From Nocardia aobensis NBRC 100429 (GTDB lineage: Bacteria; Actinomycetota; Actinomycetes; Mycobacteriales; Mycobacteriaceae): a DNA stretch of 35,201 nt. The stretch spans positions 1 to 35,201 of the forward strand of contig NZ_BAFQ01000063.1 of assembly GCF_000308375.1 (NCBI RefSeq), written 5' to 3'. Positions 1 through 7,237 of the stretch are shown piece after piece. How positions within the stretch are numbered: position 1 is the stretch's first letter; every line of letters starts with the position of its first letter. The notes under the pieces are model-generated. The model was not told the DNA's origin. It did not search any database and saw only the letters and a program-made list of their open reading frames with translations. The position numbers were made by a program, and so were the translations under genes.

Positions 1-2
1 AG

Positions 3-110
3 CAGCTCACCGATCTGGCTCGTGAATTGGCGAACGGCGGAGCCGAACCCGATGCCGCGCTGCTCGACCGGCGAGTGGCAGCGGCGTTCGGGCTGGGCGA
101 GACCGGGTAG
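3..110 (+). CDS. C-terminal end of an unidentified protein (5' end outside window)
   Basis: An open frame enters from the left edge and stops at TAG 108-110, giving 35 residues that end in AAAFGLGETG. Codon use is typical of the neighbours, with G or C in most third positions. The composition is helical and charged (DLARELANGG, ALLDRRVAAAF). I do not recognise the family from this tail. It converges on the TetR gene, whose stop lies 17 bases away. The alternative is a chance open frame, but the GC-rich third positions and the position of the stop just before the TetR gene favour a real gene end. Confidence 0.5.
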   Translation, partial: QLTDLARELANGGAEPDAALLDRRVAAAFGLGETG

Positions 111-126
111 GCCCGCCCGGAGGCAG

Positions 127-747
127 TCAGGCGGTGCGGCCACCGACCATCGGCAGCAAGGTCCGCCGGGCGAAGGCGCGGGCGGCCTCCGCATCCGAGA
201 GCGGGATCAGCCCGTCGGGCGTCAATGCCAGCGATTGCGCCAGCCGTGCCATGATCTCGGCGACGAGGTCGGCATCGAAATCCAACTCGGCGTTGGCCTT
301 CTGCAGTCCGCGCAGCTTGTCGCCCAGATAGGCGCGTCCCACCGCGAGGATCGGACCGGCATCGGTGGTCAATCGGGGCAGGATCAGCTCCGGTTCGGTG
401 CGCAGTAATCGCTGCAGCAACTCGTTGTGCGCCAGCGCGGTGATGAAGACGACGAAGATCTCCACCAGCTGATCCTCGTTGTCGGTGATACTGCCGACCC
501 GCTGTTCGATATCGGCGACGAACCGCTGCGCCTCGCGCACGCTCACCGCCTCGACCAGATCGTTCTTCGATTCGAAGCGGCGATACAGCGTCGCGGGACT
601 GATGCCGGCGCGACGCGCGATCTCACCCATGCTGGTGCGCTTGATCCCGAAGTCCAGGAAGGCCGACAGGGCGCTCTCGAGCAGCTGCTCACCGTCGGAG
701 CGGGGCTTCTCGAGGATGCGGGCCAGGATGGACGGAACAGGGGGCAT
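127..747 (-). CDS. TetR/AcrR family transcriptional regulator
   Basis: The 206-residue protein has the usual TetR length and layout. The N-terminal helix-turn-helix lies at about residues 20-66, with the family signature spread over TSMGEIARRAGISPATLYRR followed by FESKNDLVEAV. The remaining ~140 residues form the helical ligand-binding and dimerisation domain, which does not reveal the ligand. The ATG at 747 is supported by GGAG five bases upstream. A 59-residue gene on the same strand ends 102 bases upstream, and a GATAAT hexamer in that gap suggests the regulator has its own promoter. No obvious target gene is adjacent, so the regulon is unknown. Family assignment is firm; function beyond DNA binding is not. 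Confidence 0.93.
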   Translation of the reverse strand: MPPVPSILARILEKPRSDGEQLLESALSAFLDFGIKRTSMGEIARRAGISPATLYRRFESKNDLVEAVSVREAQRFVADIEQRVGSITDNEDQLVEIFVVFITALAHNELLQRLLRTEPELILPRLTTDAGPILAVGRAYLGDKLRGLQKANAELDFDADLVAEIMARLAQSLALTPDGLIPLSDAEAARAFARRTLLPMVGGRTA

Positions 748-801
748 GGGGTCTCCAGTCGAGTCGGCGAAGGACCGTGTCGATGCGGAAGGCTGACGAT
801 C

Positions 802-807
802 ATTATC
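802..807 (-). promoter_or_regulatory. Candidate -10 element for the TetR gene
   Basis: The minus strand reads GATAAT here, a close match to TATAAT and rare in such GC-rich DNA. It lies about 55 bases upstream of the TetR start codon, inside the 102-base gap after the 59-residue gene. No convincing -35 is visible at 17-18 bases spacing. This is a motif call only. Confidence 0.3.
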
Positions 808-849
808 TCATCGCGCCGGACCGCCACCGACGTCCCCGACCGCCCGCGC

Positions 850-1029
850 TCATCGCAGATTCAAGGCGGCCATCTCCTGCTCGATCGCATTCGCGGCGAA
901 ATCGCTTCCGCTGGAACGTAATTCGTGGACCCGGCGCTGTAGCGCCTCGATGCCACCGGGTTGGGCCGCGATATCGGCCACGCTGATCCGCCCCTTGGGT
1001 CGGTGCATACCGGACTGCTCGTACGACAC
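850..1029 (-). CDS. Small conserved-looking hypothetical protein, 59 residues
   Basis: A GTG at 1029 opens a 59-codon frame that stops with TGA at 850-852. The start is preceded by a perfect AGGAGG (1042-1037) with a 7-base spacer, the best ribosome binding site in this part of the window. The protein contains RISVADIAAQPGGIEALQRR and then a Glu/Ala-rich helical end (AIEQEMAALNLR). It has no signal peptide, membrane segment or cysteine. Without it, the 411 bases between the TetR gene and the carbonic anhydrase gene would be empty. I do not recognise the family. It points toward the TetR gene and could be cotranscribed with it. It is short enough to be missed by automated callers with a 60-codon cutoff. 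Confidence 0.72.
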   Translation of the reverse strand: MSYEQSGMHRPKGRISVADIAAQPGGIEALQRRVHELRSSGSDFAANAIEQEMAALNLR

Positions 1030-1158
1030 CGTCTAACCTCCTGCATACCCACGTCGCAGTACGCCGCCCGAGGCGATGAGTCACTGCCGCGGACCGCGAA
1101 CATGCTGCGACGATGCTACCAAGAGATCAACCTGGACGCTTGACCAGTGTGGCCCGTC

Positions 1159-1677
1159 TCACAGCTGGCTGCCGGTGTCGCGGTGAGTGCTCATATTGTG
1201 CAGATAGACCGCGGCGTTGAGCTTGATGCGATCACGTTCGGCATCGCCGAGTTCGCGCCGGACCTTGCCCGGTACACCCGCGACCAGGGAGCCGGGTGGG
1301 ATCTTCGCCCCCTCCGGAATCAGCGCATTGGCGGCGATGAGACTGCCCTCGCCGATCACCGCGCCGTTGAGCACGGTCGCGCCCATGCCGACGAGGACGT
1401 CGTCGCCGATCGTGCAACCGTGCAGGATCGCGTTGTGGCCCACCGACACTCCGCTGCCGACCTGCAGCGCGAAACCCGGATCGGCGTGCAGGACGCACCC
1501 GTCCTGGATGTTGGTGCCGGTGCCGATCTCGATGTCCTCCAGATCGCCGCGGATCACCGCGCCGTACCAGACGCTGACCTGTTCACCCAGCCGCACCCGG
1601 CCGATCACCGTGGCCGTCGGCGCCACCCACGCGGTGTCGTCGATCTGCGGCTCGTGCTCACCCAGCTTGATCCTCAT
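1159..1677 (-). CDS. Gamma-class carbonic anhydrase-like hexapeptide-repeat protein
   Basis: The 172-residue protein is a left-handed beta-helix of hexapeptide repeats, seen from about residue 20 to 140 (for example ATVIGRVRLGEQVSVWYGAV and TIGDDVLVGMGATVLNGAV). Three histidines typical of the metal site are present, in VLHADPG, VGHNAIL and LHGC. The family includes gamma carbonic anhydrases, YrdA/CaiE-like proteins and PaaY thioesterases, so reversible CO2 hydration is likely but not proven. I chose ATG 1677, which gives MRIKLGEHEPQ; an in-frame ATG at 1689 would add four residues. With either start the gene overlaps the 3' end of the upstream AraC-type gene (by 20 or 32 bases), so the two are probably cotranscribed and perhaps translationally coupled. 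Confidence 0.9.
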   Translation of the reverse strand: MRIKLGEHEPQIDDTAWVAPTATVIGRVRLGEQVSVWYGAVIRGDLEDIEIGTGTNIQDGCVLHADPGFALQVGSGVSVGHNAILHGCTIGDDVLVGMGATVLNGAVIGEGSLIAANALIPEGAKIPPGSLVAGVPGKVRRELGDAERDRIKLNAAVYLHNMSTHRDTGSQL

Positions 1678-2638
1678 GCAGGTCAACATAGCTGGCCCGG
1701 AACTGGGCGCGATGTGCGGCCGGTGGCAGCCCGAGGGTGCGGTGGAAATGGTGGCGCAGATTCGTCGCCGTCCCCAGGCCGGTCTCGGCGGCGATGCGGT
1801 CCATCGTGTCGTCGGTGGATTCCAGCAGCAGCCGGGCGCGGTCGATGCGCTGGTCGAGCAGCCAGCGCTGCGGGCTGGAGCCGGTGCGTTCGCGGAAGCG
1901 GCGGGTGAAGGTGCGCCGCGACATCAGGGCGGTGCGGGCCCAGCCGTCCAGATCGATCGGATGATCCACATGTGTTCGCGCCCAGACCATCGCGTGTTCG
2001 ATCGGATCGTCGTCGTCGGCATCGGGCACCGCGAGCGGTATGTACTGCGCCTGCGACCCGGCGCGATAAGGCGCCAGGACCAGCGTGCGCGCGAGTTCGG
2101 TCGCGGCGCGGGCGCCGTGGTCGGCGCGCACCAGGTGCAGGCAACAGTCCAGTGCCGCGGCGACTCCCGCGGAGGTGACCACATCGCCGAGATCGGTCCA
2201 CAGCCGATCCGCGCGCACGGTCACCGCGGGAAACGCGCGAGCCAGGGCCGTGGCCAGACCCCAGTGGGTGGTGACTTCGCGATCGTCGGCCAGACCGGTC
2301 GCCGCGACGACCCAGGAACCGCGGCACAGTCCGACGATGCGGGCACCGCGGTCGTGCGCGCGCCACAGGGCCGACGAAATGACCTCGGGCACGGGCAGTT
2401 CCGGATTCCAGCTCGGAATCACCACGGTCTCCGCCCGGTCGATCGCCTCGGGGCCGTGGCGCACGACGAGGTCGAAATCGCCGGGCGTGCTGAGAGTTCC
2501 GGGAACTTCCGCGCAGGTGAGCACTTGGTACGGCGCGCTGTGCTGCACGCTGGTGCCGATGCGCCCGAACACCATTCCGGGCACGGACAGATGAAACGGG
2601 CTGATCCCGTCGAAGGCGACCACCGCGACCACATGCAT
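1658..2638 (-). CDS. GlxA-type transcriptional regulator (DJ-1/PfpI domain plus AraC helix-turn-helix)
   Basis: The 326-residue protein has an N-terminal DJ-1/PfpI glutamine-amidotransferase-like domain (about residues 3-190) with the nucleophile-elbow cysteine in GLCRGSW. The C-terminal AraC DNA-binding domain (about 215-320) has two helix-turn-helix units, around MSRRTFTRRFRERTGSSPQR and AAETGLGTATNLRHHFHRTL. This is the architecture of GlxA-like regulators. The amidotransferase domain is usually a ligand sensor and is not known to be catalytic. The gene is divergent from a metallo-beta-lactamase-fold hydrolase across 71 bases, so that hydrolase is the obvious target. It overlaps the carbonic anhydrase gene at its 3' end. 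No Shine-Dalgarno precedes the ATG; a TAAGAT hexamer six bases upstream suggests a leaderless transcript. Confidence 0.93.
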   Translation of the reverse strand: MHVVAVVAFDGISPFHLSVPGMVFGRIGTSVQHSAPYQVLTCAEVPGTLSTPGDFDLVVRHGPEAIDRAETVVIPSWNPELPVPEVISSALWRAHDRGARIVGLCRGSWVVAATGLADDREVTTHWGLATALARAFPAVTVRADRLWTDLGDVVTSAGVAAALDCCLHLVRADHGARAATELARTLVLAPYRAGSQAQYIPLAVPDADDDDPIEHAMVWARTHVDHPIDLDGWARTALMSRRTFTRRFRERTGSSPQRWLLDQRIDRARLLLESTDDTMDRIAAETGLGTATNLRHHFHRTLGLPPAAHRAQFRASYVDLHEDQAG

Positions 2639-2644
2639 GGCCCG

Positions 2645-2673
2645 ATCTTATCGAAGCGTGGCCTGCGGGCCAC
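2645..2673. promoter_or_regulatory. Candidate promoter and operator between the GlxA-type regulator and the hydrolase
   Basis: The 71-base divergent gap contains a perfect inverted repeat, GTGGCC-TGCG-GGCCAC (2658-2673). On the minus strand TAAGAT (2650-2645) follows and ends six bases before the regulator ATG, as expected for a leaderless mRNA. The inverted repeat sits where the -35 region of that promoter would be, so binding there could give autoregulation and could also affect the divergent hydrolase. This is motif evidence only. Confidence 0.4.
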
Positions 2674-2709
2674 TGTTCGAACGTGCCGGATCGGTACAGG
2701 CTGTTGCTC

Positions 2710-3477
2710 ATGACGAACACGCTCTCCACCACGGTCGAACTCCTGCACATCGGCGGCCCCACCGTCCGGCTGAACTACGGCGGGCTGGTCTGGCTGACCG
2801 ATCCGACCTTCGACGAACCCGGCGACTACTCCGCCGGCGCGCTCACCCTGCACAAACTGACCGGACCGGCAATCGCCGCGGATCGGGTGGGTCCGGTGGA
2901 CGTGGTGCTGCTCTCGCACGATCAGCATCCCGACAACCTCGATCCGGCCGGGCGCGACGTCATGGCCGGCGTCGAGACCGTACTGTCCACGCCGGAAGCG
3001 GCCGGACGACTGGAAGGTGTTCGGGGACTGACGGTCTGGGAGTCGGTCAGCATCGGCGCCGTCACCGTCACCGCGGTACCCGCACTGCACGGGCCGGAGG
3101 GAGCCGAGGCGTTGAGCGGCACGGTCACCGGGTTCGTATTGCAGGCCGAGGATCTGCCGACGGTGTACATCTCCGGTGACAACGCCTCCGTCGACTACGT
3201 CGAGCGCATCGTGGCGAGATTCGGCCGGATCGACATCGCCCTGCTCAATGTCGGCGCCGCGAACGTGGGCCGGTTCGAGGATCGCGACGTCACGCTCAAC
3301 GCGCGCACCGCGCTGGCAGCGTCGGCGGTGCTCGGCGAGGCGGTCGTGGTGCCGGTACACGCCGAGGGCTGGGCACACTTCACCGAGACCCTCGATCATC
3401 TGCGGCGCACCTTCGGCTACGGCGGGCGTGCGGAGCAGCTGCGGATCCCTCCGCTCGGCGAGTCGATCACGGTGTGA
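2710..3477 (+). CDS. Metallo-beta-lactamase-fold hydrolase
   Basis: The 255-residue protein has the layout of the UlaG-like/beta-lactamase superfamily-2 hydrolases. It starts with a short strand-rich segment (HIGGPTVRLNYGGLVWLTDP), followed by the metal motif region LLSHDQHPDNLD, a later histidine in ALHGPEG, an aspartate in ISGDN and a C-terminal histidine in VPVHAEGW. The first motif differs from canonical HxHxDH in having an extra residue and Asn for the last His, so metal occupancy is uncertain. ATG 2710 is preferred; an upstream GTG at 2683 would add nine residues and lies in the divergent promoter gap. The substrate is unknown. The divergent GlxA-type regulator is its likely controller. 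Confidence 0.85.
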   Translation: MTNTLSTTVELLHIGGPTVRLNYGGLVWLTDPTFDEPGDYSAGALTLHKLTGPAIAADRVGPVDVVLLSHDQHPDNLDPAGRDVMAGVETVLSTPEAAGRLEGVRGLTVWESVSIGAVTVTAVPALHGPEGAEALSGTVTGFVLQAEDLPTVYISGDNASVDYVERIVARFGRIDIALLNVGAANVGRFEDRDVTLNARTALAASAVLGEAVVVPVHAEGWAHFTETLDHLRRTFGYGGRAEQLRIPPLGESITV

Positions 3478-3586
3478 CGAGGATGGCGGCCGGCCGGGCG
3501 CGGATCGATTGCCGATTGGTTGCGGTTCGGCGAATCGCCGCGACATGATCATGGCGCCGCGCCCGGATCGGGGCCACGATGGCGGT

Positions 3587-4705
3587 ATGAGAATCGGTGT
3601 TCCGCGCGAGATCAAACCGCAGGAGAGCCGGGTCGCCCTCGCCCCGGCCGGCGCAGTCGAGCTCACCCGGCACGGTCATCGGGTGCTGATCGAATCCGGC
3701 GCCGGACTCGAGTCCGGATTCACCGACGCCGATTACGCGGCCGCCGGGGCGACGATCGCCGCGACCGCCGACGCGGTATGGGACGAGGCGGAACTGGTGT
3801 TGAAGGTGAAAGAGCCGGTCGCACCCGAATATTCACGCATGCGCACCGGGCAGGTGCTGTTCACCTTCCTGCACCTGGCGGCCTCCCGGAAATGCACCGA
3901 CGCCGTGCTGGCCTCCGGCATCACCGCCATCGCCTACGAAACCGTGCGCGGCCCCGACGGGTCGCTGCCGCTGCTGACGCCGATGAGCGAGATCGCGGGC
4001 AAACTCGCACCGCAGGTCGGCGCCTACCACTTGATGGCGCCCGAGGGGGGCGCCGGCGTGTTGCTGGGCGGTGTGCCGGGGGTGCGGCCGGCGGAAGTGG
4101 TGGTGATCGGCGGCGGGGTGGCCGGAACGAGTGCGGCGACGGTCGCGGTCGGAATGGGCGCGCGCGTGATCGTGCTCGACAACAATCCGGTGCGATTGCG
4201 GGAGCTCGACGTCCGGTTCGCCGGTCGCGTCACCCCGCTCGCCTCGAATGCCGCCGATATCGAGCGGGCCGTCGTCGCCGCGGATCTGGTGATCGGTTCG
4301 GTGCTGGTGCCGGGAGCCCGTGCGCCGCAACTGGTTCCGGACACCCTGGTGCAGCGGATGCGGCCGGGGACCGTGCTGGTCGATATCGCCATCGACCAGG
4401 GTGGTTGTTTCCAGAGCTCGCATCCCACCACGCACGCCGAACCGACCTTCGCCGTGGCCGATTCGCTGTTCTACTGTGTCGCGAACATGCCCGGCGCGGT
4501 CCCGCACACCGCCACCGTCGCGTTGACCAACGCCACCCTGCCGTATGTGCGGACCATCGCCGATCTCGGCTGGCGAGAGGCCTGCCGGGCCGACCCGGGG
4601 CTCGAGGCCGGGCTCAATGCCGATGCGGGACAGCTGTATTCCGCGGCGGTGGCGCGAGCGCACGGCCTGGTCGGGGCCGGTCACGGCGCGAGGTGGCGCG
4701 CCTGA
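3587..4705 (+). CDS. ald: Alanine dehydrogenase
   Basis: This enzyme catalyses reversible NAD-dependent oxidative deamination of L-alanine to pyruvate and ammonia. The 372-residue protein begins MRIGVPREIKPQESRVAL, the family's classic start. The substrate and catalytic residues of the M. tuberculosis enzyme are all in register: Arg15, Lys75 (LKVKEP) and His96 (TFLHLAA). The NAD-binding Rossmann motif VVVIGGGVAGTSAA lies near residues 168-181. The ATG at 3587 gives the expected length; the frame is open upstream, but that extension does not look like protein of this family. No aldR-like Lrp regulator is adjacent, unlike in mycobacteria. The 109 bases upstream hold an imperfect dyad (CGATTGCCG at 3506-3514 and CGGCGAATCG at 3528-3537) that could be an operator. 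Confidence 0.96.
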   Translation: MRIGVPREIKPQESRVALAPAGAVELTRHGHRVLIESGAGLESGFTDADYAAAGATIAATADAVWDEAELVLKVKEPVAPEYSRMRTGQVLFTFLHLAASRKCTDAVLASGITAIAYETVRGPDGSLPLLTPMSEIAGKLAPQVGAYHLMAPEGGAGVLLGGVPGVRPAEVVVIGGGVAGTSAATVAVGMGARVIVLDNNPVRLRELDVRFAGRVTPLASNAADIERAVVAADLVIGSVLVPGARAPQLVPDTLVQRMRPGTVLVDIAIDQGGCFQSSHPTTHAEPTFAVADSLFYCVANMPGAVPHTATVALTNATLPYVRTIADLGWREACRADPGLEAGLNADAGQLYSAAVARAHGLVGAGHGARWRA

Positions 4706-4733
4706 CCGGAGCCGCTCACGATCGAGCACGGCC

Positions 4734-5663
4734 TCACATCGTCCAATCCGGTTCGCCCTCGGGCAGATCGTGCAGCTTCTCCGGATTGCGGACGATCGCG
4801 ATCGAGGTGATGCGGTCCTCTTCGACGGTGAAGGCCATGATTCCCAGGTGGTTGCCGTCGAACACCATGAGCCCGGGCAGCCCGTTGACCTGAACCATGC
4901 GCGCCCACGCACCGGTTCCGGCGCGGTACCAGCCGAAGTACAGCTTGGCCACCAGCTCGGCGCCCTGCACCGGCTGCCGGATCGCCGGCACGCGGCCGCC
5001 ACCGTCGGCGGTCAGGGTGACGTTCTCGTCGAGCACACCGAGCAGACCGCTCAGATCGCCGGATCGCCACGCCGTCGAGAAGGCCGAGACCACCCGCTCG
5101 TGTTCGTCGCGGGACGCCGGGAAGCGCGGGGTGCCGTCCTCGACATGCTTGCGGGCGCGGGAGGCGAGCTGGCGGACGGCGGCGGGGGTGCGTCCGACCA
5201 CGTCGGCGACCTCGGGACCGGTCATGCCGAAGATGTCCTGCAGTACGAAGGCGGTGCGTTCGGCGGGCGAGAGCGATTCGAGGACCACCAGCAGGGCGGT
5301 GGTGACGCGCTCGTCCTGCGAGATGCGGTCGGCGGGGTCGTCCCAGCTGGTGACCTCCGGTTCGGGCAGCCATTCGCCGACGTACTGTTCGCGCCGCGCC
5401 CGGGCCGAACCCAGCTGATCCAGGGCGAGGCGGCCGGTGACGGTGGTCAGCCAGGCCCGCAGATTGTCGATTCGATCACCGGGAGAACGGGTTTCGGACC
5501 AGCGTTGCAGCCGCAGCCACGCCTCCTGCACGACGTCGTCGGCATCGCTGAGGCTGCCCAGCGTGCTGTAGGCCACCCGGCGCAGATACTGGCGGTGCTC
5601 CTCGAACTGGCGTGCCAGTTCGGTCTGATCGATATCGTCGTGTCCGGTCGTCACAGGTGCCAT
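4734..5663 (-). CDS. sigJ: ECF41-type (SigJ-like) RNA polymerase sigma factor with SnoaL-like C-terminal domain
   Basis: The 309-residue protein has region 2 (about residues 15-85, with SDADDVVQEAWLRLQRW), region 4 (about 128-180, TALLVVLESLSPAERTAFVL) and a SnoaL/NTF2-like extension (about 195-300). Three hallmarks of the ECF41 group are visible: WLPEP in the linker, DGGGR in the extension and NPEKL near the C terminus. In this family the fused domain replaces a separate anti-sigma factor. The gene lies between ald and cobD and converges with ald. ECF41 genes usually sit beside a carboxymuconolactone decarboxylase, oxidoreductase or epimerase gene, and none is present here. The symbol follows the M. 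tuberculosis homologue and is tentative. Confidence 0.92.
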   Translation of the reverse strand: MAPVTTGHDDIDQTELARQFEEHRQYLRRVAYSTLGSLSDADDVVQEAWLRLQRWSETRSPGDRIDNLRAWLTTVTGRLALDQLGSARARREQYVGEWLPEPEVTSWDDPADRISQDERVTTALLVVLESLSPAERTAFVLQDIFGMTGPEVADVVGRTPAAVRQLASRARKHVEDGTPRFPASRDEHERVVSAFSTAWRSGDLSGLLGVLDENVTLTADGGGRVPAIRQPVQGAELVAKLYFGWYRAGTGAWARMVQVNGLPGLMVFDGNHLGIMAFTVEEDRITSIAIVRNPEKLHDLPEGEPDWTM

Positions 5664-5758
5664 CCTCGTCTCGCCGTGCGGGCCCGCCGCCGGGGTGCTT
5701 CCCCATGGTGACGACGCGGCTGTGCCGAGTGTGACATCGGGGCGCCGGAGGCGGCCGA

Positions 5759-5764
5759 TAGTCT
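5759..5764 (+). promoter_or_regulatory. Candidate -10 element for cobD (leaderless)
   Basis: TAGTCT fits the TAnnnT pattern and ends six bases before the GTG start codon of cobD. Transcription would then begin at or next to the G of GTG. No Shine-Dalgarno is present, which agrees with a leaderless start. No clear -35 is visible. Confidence 0.35.
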
Positions 5765-5770
5765 CGCCCG

Positions 5771-6748
5771 GTGCGATATGGAACGGCGCGGGCCGCGGGA
5801 CTGCTGATCGGATTCGCGGCGGATCGGATATTGGGTGATCCGCGGCGGGGACATCCGGTGGCGCTGTTCGGGTCGGCGGCGGCCGCGCTGGAATCGCCCT
5901 GGTACCGCGATACGCGTGCCGCCGGGGTCGCGCACGAGATCGTCTTGGTGGGCGGGGTCGTCGCGCTGGGTGCCGGTGTGGAAATCGCCGGCCGGCGGTC
6001 GGGAACCATCCGTGGTCTCGGCACCGTCGTGATCACCGCGGTCGGCACCTGGGTCGCGCTCGGTGGCACCACGCTCGCCCGGACCGGACGCGATATGGCG
6101 GATCGGCTGGAGGCGGGCGAGTTGCGCGGTGCGCGCGAGGTGCTGCCCTCGTTGTGCGGCCGCGATCCCGAGGCGCTCGATGCCGACGGATTGGCCCGTG
6201 CCGCAGTCGAATCCATCGCCGAGAACACCTCCGACGCCACCGTCGCACCGCTCGTGTGGGGTGCGATCGCGGGTGTGCCCGGCATCTTGGGCTACCGCGC
6301 GGTCAACACCCTCGACGCGATGGTCGGCTATCGCAACGAGCGGTACCGCAACTTCGGCTGGGCCGCCGCGCGCGTGGACGATCTCGCGAACCTGCTGCCC
6401 GCGCGGGTGAGCGGTGCGCTGACCGTCGCGCTCGCGCCGCTGGTGGGCGGCCGGCCCGGCGATGCCTGGCGGGCGTGGCGCCGCGACGCCGGATCACACC
6501 CGAGCCCCAATGCGGGCGTCGCCGAAGCCACGATGGCCGGTGCGCTGGGCGTCGCGCTGGGCGGGCGGACCGAGTACCGGCACGGGATCGAGATGCGGCC
6601 GGTGCTGGGCAGCGGGCCGGCTCCGCAGGTGCCCGATCTGCGGCGAGCGGTGCGATTGTCGAACGGCGTGCAGCTGGCGGCCGCGGTGGCGGCGGCTGCG
6701 TACGCGTTCGGCCGCCGCCGGTCAGCTCGGGCCGAATTGCCGGAGTAG
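5771..6748 (+). CDS. cobD: Adenosylcobinamide-phosphate synthase (CobD/CbiB)
   Basis: CobD attaches the aminopropanol arm to adenosylcobyric acid in the late steps of cobalamin synthesis and is a polytopic membrane protein. The 325-residue product contains the family marks AGLLIGFAADRILGDPRRGHPV at the N terminus, AAVESIAENTSDATVAPLVW near residue 145, NTLDAMVGYRNERYRNFGWAAAR near 180-200 and PSPNAGVAEATMAGALGVALGG near 250. Hydrophobic stretches near 50-70, 85-105, 150-170, 210-225 and 305-320 fit membrane helices. The GTG start has no Shine-Dalgarno. Its 3' end overlaps the convergent SnoaL-like gene by 27 bases. In M. tuberculosis the homologue (Rv2236c) also neighbours the SURF1 and ptpA genes. 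Confidence 0.95.
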   Translation: MRYGTARAAGLLIGFAADRILGDPRRGHPVALFGSAAAALESPWYRDTRAAGVAHEIVLVGGVVALGAGVEIAGRRSGTIRGLGTVVITAVGTWVALGGTTLARTGRDMADRLEAGELRGAREVLPSLCGRDPEALDADGLARAAVESIAENTSDATVAPLVWGAIAGVPGILGYRAVNTLDAMVGYRNERYRNFGWAAARVDDLANLLPARVSGALTVALAPLVGGRPGDAWRAWRRDAGSHPSPNAGVAEATMAGALGVALGGRTEYRHGIEMRPVLGSGPAPQVPDLRRAVRLSNGVQLAAAVAAAAYAFGRRRSARAELPE

Positions 6749-7138
6749 TGCCGCGGTGTCCAGGTATTGCCGGTCCCGCACGACCTTCACGTCGGCGTCG
6801 AAGACCAGCACTTTGGCGTAGGCGATCTCGAACCGACGGCCGGTCGCGGGGAGCACCGTCACACCGGCGACGACGAAGTCGTTCACCGCGGTGGCGCGGC
6901 CGATCAGTTCGGCGACCGCCGAGTTCGGCGCCGGGTGCAGTGCCCGGATGTCCTCGGCGTAGTCCGGGAAGGCGGTGAACCAGGCGCGGCTCCAGTCCAG
7001 GGTGCCCGCGAGATCCAGTCGCAGGCCGGTGCCGGTGTCGAACTCGTAGTCGGGGGCGCAGGTTGCCGCCCAGGTATCCCACTGCTGTCCGGTCCACGAT
7101 CGCTGGACGGCGTCGTACGCCTGTTGGATGGCGTTCAT
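6722..7138 (-). CDS. SnoaL-like/NTF2-fold protein
   Basis: The 138-residue protein has the short cone-shaped alpha+beta fold of the SnoaL/ketosteroid-isomerase superfamily. It starts with a helical segment (AIQQAYDAVQRSWTGQQWDT), continues with YEFDTGTGLRLDLAGTLDW and AWFTAFPDYAEDIRALHP, and ends with beta strands. The ATG at 7138 has GGAG seven bases upstream; an earlier in-frame ATG at 7162 would lie inside the promoter region. The gene overlaps the end of cobD on the opposite strand by 27 bases. Many such proteins are polyketide or steroid enzymes or simple ligand binders, and nothing here fixes the substrate. An AT-rich inverted repeat lies just upstream. Confidence 0.82.
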   Translation of the reverse strand: MNAIQQAYDAVQRSWTGQQWDTWAATCAPDYEFDTGTGLRLDLAGTLDWSRAWFTAFPDYAEDIRALHPAPNSAVAELIGRATAVNDFVVAGVTVLPATGRRFEIAYAKVLVFDADVKVVRDRQYLDTAALLRQFGPS

Positions 7139-7165
7139 CCGGTTCTCCGCTCGTATCGACATCTA

Positions 7166-7183
7166 GCTATATCAATCTATAGC
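7166..7183. promoter_or_regulatory. AT-rich inverted repeat upstream of the SnoaL-like gene
   Basis: GCTATA-TCAATC-TATAGC is a perfect 6-base inverted repeat with a 6-base spacer, standing out as an AT-rich island in GC-rich DNA. It lies 28-45 bases upstream of the SnoaL-like gene's start codon, so it could be an operator overlapping the promoter. No regulator is adjacent. Confidence 0.4.
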
Positions 7184-7237
7184 CAAATAGGTCGATAGGG
7201 CCAGCGCAAAGGCGGGGCGGTCGACTTCTGGGGCTGG

